A DNA stretch of 28,241 nt from Rhizobium sp. Q54 (GTDB lineage Bacteria > Pseudomonadota > Alphaproteobacteria > Rickettsiales > UBA1997), in contig CAMBES010000002.1 in assembly GCA_945865855.1 (NCBI GenBank), forward strand, positions 1-28,241. Reading direction: 5' to 3'. Below are positions 23,001 through 28,241 of the stretch, piece by piece. The translations under genes and the position numbers were made by a program. The notes below the pieces were generated by a model. That model ran no database searches. It was not told where the DNA came from and was given only the letters and a program-made list of their open reading frames with translations. Numbering within the stretch: position 1 is the stretch's first letter; each line of letters opens with the position of its first letter.

Positions 23001-24287
23001 ATGGCTAGTAATTTGACCATCATGGGCAACAAAGAAATTTTGTTGGTCGCTGAAAATATCGCGCACGAAAAAGGCATTTCTCTTCAAGAAATTATTGAGG
23101 CGATGGAGGAGGGCATCAAGCTTGCTGCGAAGAAAAAATATGGTAGCCATCTCGATATCGATTGTAGAATTGATAGAAAAACTGGGCAGATAAAACTCTT
23201 TAATAAGCTACAAGTCGCCGAAGATGATCTTGAAGATTTTGACGTGCGTACTCACATCACTCTTAAGCATGCAAAACAAGAAAACGTTGATGCAGAAATT
23301 GGTGATTTCGTAGTACAAGAATTGCCTCCGATCGATCTTAGTCGCGTTGTTGCGCAAGTTGCGAGAAACGAGATTATCCGCAAAGTTAAAGAGGCTGAAA
23401 AAAATAAAGAATATAACGAATTCAAAGATCGTATTGCTGATATTGTTAGTGCTTCAGTGAAGAAAATTGGTCTAAAAAATATTGTGATGGAAGTTGATGG
23501 TTACGAAGCTGTTATTCACGAAAGTGGTTTAATTCCAAAAGAAAATTTCCGCGTTGGTGATCGCATTCGTTGCTACATTGAAGATGTGCGCAAAGAGCCA
23601 TTTGGTGCACAGATTTTCTTGTCACGTACGCACCCACAATTTTTGGTGAGACTTTTCGAACAAGAAGTTCCTGAGCTTTACGAAGGAAATATTGAAGTAA
23701 AAGCGGTTGCTCGTGATCCAGGTTCTCGCGCTAAAATCGCGATTTATTCTCGTCGCGATGATATTGACATTATTGGTTCATTCATTGGTATTCGCGGTTC
23801 TCGTGTTCAGTCAGTTAGCTCTGAGCTTCGCGGTGAAAAAATCGATATTCTTAAATGGTCGCCAAATGTCGCCGAGCTTGTAATAAGCGCGTTAACGCCA
23901 GCCAAAGTTAGTAAGGTTGTTGTTGATGAAGAGAATAATTTAATCGAAGCTGTAGTGGCTGAAGATCAACTCAGTCTAGCAATTGGACGCGGCGGACAAA
24001 ATGTTAAACTCGCTTCAAAATTAGTCGGTTACAAAATTGACGTAATGACTGACGAGCAAGAATCAGCGCGTCGTACTGCTGAATTTAATCAAGCTTCCAA
24101 GCTCTTTGTTGAAGCGCTCGACGTCGAAGAAATGATCGCAAATCTTCTTGCCTCTGAAGGGTTCTTAACTGTTGATTCTCTGGCTCAATCTGATGTTTCT
24201 GAAATTGCTTCAATTGAAGGTTTTGACGAAGACATTGCTGGCGAAGTTAAACGTAGAGCCGAGGAATTTCTTCAGAAAAATTCGTAA
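23001..24287 (+). CDS. nusA: Transcription termination/antitermination factor NusA
   Basis: NusA binds RNA polymerase and nascent RNA, affecting pausing, termination and antitermination. The 428-residue protein has an N-terminal polymerase-binding domain (about 8-130), an S1 domain (about 135-200), two KH domains (about 230-345; SLAIGRGGQNVKLAS marks KH2) and a single C-terminal helix-hairpin-helix-like segment (about 365-428), shorter than the E. coli C-terminus. ATG at 23001 is used here; an internal ATG at 23022 gives MGNKEIL, which aligns with the E. coli start, so the first seven residues are uncertain. infB follows 3 bp later. rimP, usually upstream, is missing. Confidence 0.95.
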   Translation: MASNLTIMGNKEILLVAENIAHEKGISLQEIIEAMEEGIKLAAKKKYGSHLDIDCRIDRKTGQIKLFNKLQVAEDDLEDFDVRTHITLKHAKQENVDAEIGDFVVQELPPIDLSRVVAQVARNEIIRKVKEAEKNKEYNEFKDRIADIVSASVKKIGLKNIVMEVDGYEAVIHESGLIPKENFRVGDRIRCYIEDVRKEPFGAQIFLSRTHPQFLVRLFEQEVPELYEGNIEVKAVARDPGSRAKIAIYSRRDDIDIIGSFIGIRGSRVQSVSSELRGEKIDILKWSPNVAELVISALTPAKVSKVVVDEENNLIEAVVAEDQLSLAIGRGGQNVKLASKLVGYKIDVMTDEQESARRTAEFNQASKLFVEALDVEEMIANLLASEGFLTVDSLAQSDVSEIASIEGFDEDIAGEVKRRAEEFLQKNS

Positions 24288-24290
24288 ATA

Positions 24291-26798
24291 ATGACAGACG
24301 AAAACAACCAAAACACAACGCGTTCGCGCCTTACTCTAAAACTATCAACTCCAGTTAGTGCCCAGAGCCTTGCCGTAAAAACTAATACCGAAAAAAAACT
24401 CGGTAGTTCTTCGGTTCAAGTTACCATCAAAGGGCGCAAGAGAGACTCAAAGCCAGATGAAGATCGAGATACTGTTGGGCTAAGTAAAAATGAATTTGAA
24501 GCAAGAATGAGAGCTGTTTCAAGTTCTGGTGATGTTAAAAGTGAAATTAAAACTCATGAAATTCTAAGCAGAGCAAATAAAAAAACTCAAAGCGAAGAAG
24601 TGGTTAAGGTGGAAGAAATTCTTGTTGAAGAAAATATTGTTGAGCCAGCTCCGGTTGAGGTGAAGCAGGGTAATGTGCCCGACTACAAATTAGATCAGTT
24701 TGACGTGCGCAGCAAAATTAGACAAAGCGTCGACGTTGCTAATCGTCAAAAAGAAGAGCGTGAAAAACTTGCTGAAGAAAGAAGAAAGCAAGAGCAGCAA
24801 CGCCTCTCTAAAGAAAGAGAGGAGCGCGACAAAAAGAAGCAAAAAAAATTACCAGCAGCTCCAGTAAAAAAGAGCTTCGAGGAAGAAGCTAAAAAGAAAC
24901 CAAGCTTTAAAGAAGAGCGCGTAAATAGTCGTAGAATGACCTACGTCATCGATACTCATTCTGATGATGATGGCTTGGGACATAAACGCAAAAAAGGAAA
25001 AAACAGACATCAAGAGCAAGCTTCCACCAAGGAATACAAAAAAATTTCGCGCGAAGTTGTCATCCCAGAATTAATTAGCGTCGCTGATTTAGCTGAGCGT
25101 ATGACTGAAAAAGTTGGTGATGTTGTTAAAAAACTTTTCGCCATGGGAATGGTTGTAACCAGCAACCAAGCCGTTGATGCAGATACTGCGGAAATCATCA
25201 TCACTGAATTTGGCCACAAGGCAAAACGCACTTCACACTCTGATGTTGAAAATATTCTTGAAGAAGGTGGTGAAGAGCACGATTTCTTAGCGCGTGCTCC
25301 GATCGTTACAATTATGGGTCACGTCGATCACGGTAAAACTTCTTTGCTCGACGCTTTGCGCGAGACCAATGTTGTTGCGCGTGAACATGGCGGAATTACT
25401 CAGCATATCGGCGCTTCTCGCGTTAAAGCCGTTGGCGGAAAATTTATTACTTTCCTTGATACTCCTGGCCACGAAGCCTTTACTGAAATGCGTTCACGCG
25501 GTGCGAATGTTACCGACATCGTCGTGCTAGTAGTTGCTGCTGACGATGGAGTTAAAGCGCAAACAATCGAGGCTATCAATCACGCCAAGGCGGCAAATGT
25601 GCCGATGATTGTAGCTGTAAATAAAATCGATAAACCTGGTGCGGATCCAGAGCGCGTAAAACAAGAACTTCTCGCGCACAATGTTGTCTGTGAAGATTTG
25701 GGTGGTGACGTAATGTTCATTCCTGTTTCAGCCAAGACTAAAAAAAATCTCGAAAAACTTGAAGAAGCAATTTTGTTGCAAGCGGAAGTGCTTGATCTCA
25801 AATCGCAATATGAAGGCAAAGCAAGTGGCGTAGTGCTTGAGTCGAGAATCGATCCAGCGCGTGGCGTTGTGGCGACGCTAATGGTACAAAAAGGAACGCT
25901 GGACACTTCCGATCTAATCGTTGTTGGTACCTCTTTTGGTCGTGTTAGAAAAATGTCTGACGATCTCGGAAATATAGTAAAATCAGCGACTCCTTCGGTT
26001 CCAGTCGAAGTTCTCGGCTTAGACAGCGCTCCAAATGCCGGGGATAAATTCTTCGAAGTTGATGAAGAAAGACAGGCTCGCGAAATTATTTCTTACCGCT
26101 CACGCAAAGAAAAAGAAATCAAGGCATTGAAGAATTCTGCCAGATCATTCTCCGATATTTTTAAAGAATCCGGCAAAGGAAAATTAAAATATTTGAACAT
26201 CATCATTAAAGGCGATGTGCACGGTTCAGTTGAGGCTATCATTGGAACGGTGGCTAAATTAAATAATGAAGAAGTTGCGATTAAAGTTGTGCATTCAGCA
26301 ACTGGCGGAGTTTCTGATTCCGACATCTCTCTTGCTGCCGCATCTGGAGCCATGATTGTTGGTTTTAACGTTCGCGCTAACTCTTCAGCAAAAGAAATGG
26401 CGCTATCAAAAGGCATCGAAATTCGCTACTACTCAATCATCTATAATCTAGTTGATGATCTGAAATTATTGCTCACTGGCATGTTAACTCCAGTTCAAAA
26501 TGAAGAGCATTTAGGTCGCGCTGAAATCCGCCAAGTCTTTAAAGTTTCTGGTTCTGGAAAGGTAGCAGGATCTTACGTTATTGATGGAGTGCTCAAGCGT
26601 AATGCTAGGGCCAGACTACTTCGCGACAACGTCGTAATTCACGATGGTGAATTAAAAACGCTCAAGCGTTTCAAGGACGATGTGAAGGAAGTGAAGACTG
26701 GTTTTGAGTGCGGCATCGCCTTCGAAAATTACGACGACATCAAAGAAAAAGACATCGTCGAATGCTACGAAGTTGTTGAGCAAAAAAGATCGCTTTAG
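24291..26798 (+). CDS. infB: Translation initiation factor IF-2
   Basis: IF-2 is the GTPase that recruits initiator tRNA to the 30S subunit and promotes subunit joining. The 835-residue chain has a long charged N-terminal region (1-255) with a Lys/Glu/Arg-rich helix at about 155-215, the IF2_N domain (about 260-320), and the G domain with G1 GHVDHGKT (343-350), G3 DTPGHE and G4 NKID, then the beta-barrel and C-terminal tRNA-binding domains, ending EKDIVECYEVVEQKRSL. It starts 3 bp after nusA without a Shine-Dalgarno, suggesting coupling. The ylxR gene often found between nusA and infB, and rbfA/truB downstream, are absent. Confidence 0.97.
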   Translation: MTDENNQNTTRSRLTLKLSTPVSAQSLAVKTNTEKKLGSSSVQVTIKGRKRDSKPDEDRDTVGLSKNEFEARMRAVSSSGDVKSEIKTHEILSRANKKTQSEEVVKVEEILVEENIVEPAPVEVKQGNVPDYKLDQFDVRSKIRQSVDVANRQKEEREKLAEERRKQEQQRLSKEREERDKKKQKKLPAAPVKKSFEEEAKKKPSFKEERVNSRRMTYVIDTHSDDDGLGHKRKKGKNRHQEQASTKEYKKISREVVIPELISVADLAERMTEKVGDVVKKLFAMGMVVTSNQAVDADTAEIIITEFGHKAKRTSHSDVENILEEGGEEHDFLARAPIVTIMGHVDHGKTSLLDALRETNVVAREHGGITQHIGASRVKAVGGKFITFLDTPGHEAFTEMRSRGANVTDIVVLVVAADDGVKAQTIEAINHAKAANVPMIVAVNKIDKPGADPERVKQELLAHNVVCEDLGGDVMFIPVSAKTKKNLEKLEEAILLQAEVLDLKSQYEGKASGVVLESRIDPARGVVATLMVQKGTLDTSDLIVVGTSFGRVRKMSDDLGNIVKSATPSVPVEVLGLDSAPNAGDKFFEVDEERQAREIISYRSRKEKEIKALKNSARSFSDIFKESGKGKLKYLNIIIKGDVHGSVEAIIGTVAKLNNEEVAIKVVHSATGGVSDSDISLAAASGAMIVGFNVRANSSAKEMALSKGIEIRYYSIIYNLVDDLKLLLTGMLTPVQNEEHLGRAEIRQVFKVSGSGKVAGSYVIDGVLKRNARARLLRDNVVIHDGELKTLKRFKDDVKEVKTGFECGIAFENYDDIKEKDIVECYEVVEQKRSL

Positions 26799-26856
26799 AA
26801 TTAATTCAAGATCGATTTTTAGGCTGCGACACCATCCTCTATCCAATTTTTCGCCA

Positions 26857-26874
26857 GAGTTTTGTAAAAAACTC
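26857..26874. repeat. Small inverted repeat after infB
   Basis: GAGTTTT-GTAA-AAAACTC, a 7-bp AT-rich stem with a 4-nt loop in the 114-bp gap between infB and alr. No T tract follows, so it is only a weak terminator candidate. The rest of the gap shows nothing clear. Confidence 0.35.
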
Positions 26875-26912
26875 CAATCCTCTTGGCGCCGAGACTTTTT
26901 AATATTCTTCCC

Positions 26913-27983
26913 ATGCAGACTTGGATTGAGATCAATAAAAAGGCGCTTTTAAACAATATTTCGCAGATCAAAAAACAGCTGAAGCCAAAGGCAAAATTCA
27001 TGGCGGTGTTGAAGTCTAATGCTTACGGGCATGGGCTTTTAGAGGTTGCGTCGTCTATTCAAAATGAAGTTGATTATTTAGCAGTTTTCTCTCTTAAAGA
27101 TGCGATTTTTTTACGTAAGCAAGGAGTCAAAAAGCCTTTATTGATGATGTCTCGCATTTCTTCTGAGCAAATTAATTTAGCGATCAAACACGATATCGAA
27201 GTCACGATTTCAACCTTCGATATTTTACAAAAAGCTAAGAAAAACTTAAAAGCCCATATCTGCGTAGACACAGGCATGGGGCGCGATGGCTTCGCTTCTT
27301 CTGATCTTAAAAAACTTTCCGCTCTACTTAAAAAAACTCCGCTAAAACTTTGTGGAGTCTACGCCCATTTTGCCGCTGCCGACAAAACTAAATTTGATGA
27401 TTACAGCCAAAAACAAATTCAAGAATTACTGCGCTGGCAAGAAGAGTTAAATTGTCCTTTGGTTCATCATTCTGCAAGTGCCAGAACAATTTATGGCAAA
27501 AATTATCCTGATTTTAACATGGTTAGAATCGGTATTTCGCTTTACGGCTTGTGGCCTTCATCGCAAAGAGAAAAATCAGTTAAGCTCGAACCAGTTTTAA
27601 GTTGGAGAGTAAAAATCGCCGAGCTGAAGTCTTTGCCAAAGGGCAGTGCGATTTCTTACGAATGTACCCACATTCTAGAACGTGATTCAAAAATTGCTGT
27701 GCTGCCGATTGGTTATTACGATGGTATTGCGCGCATTAGTTCGGGAAAAAGTCAGATGATTTTACGTGGCAAAAAAGTTCCGCAAATTGGTCGAGTTACC
27801 ATGAATTTAATTGTGATTGATGTAACCGATGTGAAGGAAGCAAAAATAGGCGACGTGGTGACAATTATTGGTAAAGACGGTAAATCTGAAATTACTGCGG
27901 ATGATTGGGCGGCGTGGTCGCAGACAATAAATTATGAAGTGGTAGCGAGATTGAATTCGGCGATTACTCGTGTGCAATCTTAA
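26913..27983 (+). CDS. alr: Alanine racemase
   Basis: A PLP-dependent fold-III enzyme converting L- to D-alanine for peptidoglycan. From the ATG at 26913 the protein has 356 residues, a normal length; an in-frame TTG at 26883 would add ten unlikely residues. The PLP lysine is K34 in VLKSNAYGHG, the PLP-tuning arginine corresponds to GMGRDGF (R124), and the second catalytic base is Y249 in AISYECTH. RIGISLYG and GRVTMN are conserved, the latter with N where most relatives have D. It shares a metabolic theme with the D-Ala-D-Ala dipeptidase at 20055. Its last 20 bp overlap the 3' end of the opposing ccmB. Confidence 0.95.
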   Translation: MQTWIEINKKALLNNISQIKKQLKPKAKFMAVLKSNAYGHGLLEVASSIQNEVDYLAVFSLKDAIFLRKQGVKKPLLMMSRISSEQINLAIKHDIEVTISTFDILQKAKKNLKAHICVDTGMGRDGFASSDLKKLSALLKKTPLKLCGVYAHFAAADKTKFDDYSQKQIQELLRWQEELNCPLVHHSASARTIYGKNYPDFNMVRIGISLYGLWPSSQREKSVKLEPVLSWRVKIAELKSLPKGSAISYECTHILERDSKIAVLPIGYYDGIARISSGKSQMILRGKKVPQIGRVTMNLIVIDVTDVKEAKIGDVVTIIGKDGKSEITADDWAAWSQTINYEVVARLNSAITRVQS

Positions 27984-28241
27984 CTATTTTTGCGGTCGCA
28001 AAAATTAGAATTGGGGCAAGGAAAAAACAAAGTCCGACAAGTAATTTTAAGCTAGCAACAACATCACCAAGGGCGATTAGTAGAATTGGAATAATCAGCG
28101 GAAGAGCAAGGGCGGCAATCATCGGCGCTGTATTACCCAAGATCGAAAGAGTGCCGCAGAAGCAGCAAATAAAGTTAACGAGCAAGCTCACTAAAATAAT
28201 TAGAAGAAAAAGATCGGGTCGAATAAAGCTAGAAACAACAT
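27964..28241 (-). CDS. ccmB: Heme exporter protein CcmB, partial
   Basis: The C-terminal 91 or so residues of a polytopic membrane protein; the frame stays open through the right edge, so the 5' end lies outside the window. The visible part has RPDLFLLIILVSLLV, then LALPLIIPILLIALG, which matches the LPLxIPxLIFG signature of CcmB, and a final helix ending FATAKIVKIAHE. CcmB is the membrane subunit of the CcmABC transporter used in system I cytochrome c maturation, consistent with the cytochrome c gene at 22067. An internal GTG at 28191 is not the start, since the frame and homology continue upstream. Its stop lies inside alr. Confidence 0.85.
   Translation of the reverse strand, partial: VVSSFIRPDLFLLIILVSLLVNFICCFCGTLSILGNTAPMIAALALPLIIPILLIALGDVVASLKLLVGLCFFLAPILIFATAKIVKIAHE

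Noticed and set aside
26093..26416. 107-codon minus-strand frame opposite infB
   Set aside because: Shadow of IF-2 coding sequence; no motif or upstream signal.

Overview
The window looks like a chromosomal segment of an AT-rich alphaproteobacterium, about 40% G+C by eye (not computed). Several traits point to the Rickettsiales or a deep relative: a VirD4-type type IV secretion coupling protein sitting among housekeeping genes, a membrane-anchored c-type cytochrome, HemJ instead of HemG/HemY, a CcmB heme exporter, SdhE, and small palindromic elements including one inside the recN reading frame. It is not a strongly reduced Rickettsia: purF, ahcY, aroE and alr imply retained purine, methyl-cycle, aromatic and D-alanine metabolism. 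The placement is inference; no rRNA or tRNA gene is present to anchor it.

Layout. (1) Positions 36-8088, minus strand: one tightly packed run msbA-like ABC exporter > soluble lytic transglycosylase > purF > prepilin peptidase > ahcY > greA, with junctions from a 4-bp overlap to 11 bp, closed by an intrinsic terminator that folds around the greA stop codon. (2) 8089-10625: a divergent promoter region, then argS and a SPOR-domain protein on the plus strand. (3) 10626-11399: a hairpin-containing convergent gap, then HIT protein > sdhE on the minus strand. (4) 11400-15753: recN > virD4 > aroE on the plus strand, joined by start/stop overlaps. (5) 15754-20119: a palindrome-rich 226-bp spacer with a possible 54-codon ORF, then ftsH, dnaN, recF. 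(6) 20055-21050, minus strand: hemJ > VanX-like D-Ala-D-Ala dipeptidase, whose 3' end overlaps recF. (7) 21051-26798: prs, cytochrome c, LapA-like protein, then nusA > infB. (8) 26799-28241: alr on the plus strand, overlapping tail to tail with a partial ccmB on the minus strand.

Functionally the genes cover envelope and peptidoglycan turnover (ABC exporter, Slt, SPOR protein, VanX-like dipeptidase, alanine racemase), heme and cytochrome biogenesis (HemJ, CcmB, cytochrome c, SdhE), replication and repair (DnaN, RecF, RecN), transcription and translation (GreA, NusA, IF2, ArgS), PRPP and purine entry (Prs, PurF), and one secretion-system part (VirD4). Almost every confident gene is a recognisable housekeeping family. 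I see no CRISPR array, transposase, integrase, prophage or defence cassette, and nothing that by itself looks like an undescribed multi-gene system. The most unusual material is small-scale: the palindromic element translated inside recN, a decayed copy of a different dispersed repeat between dnaN and recF, a near-identical AT-rich 21-bp box next to two divergent start sites, a prepilin peptidase with a broken GxGD motif, and the lone virD4.
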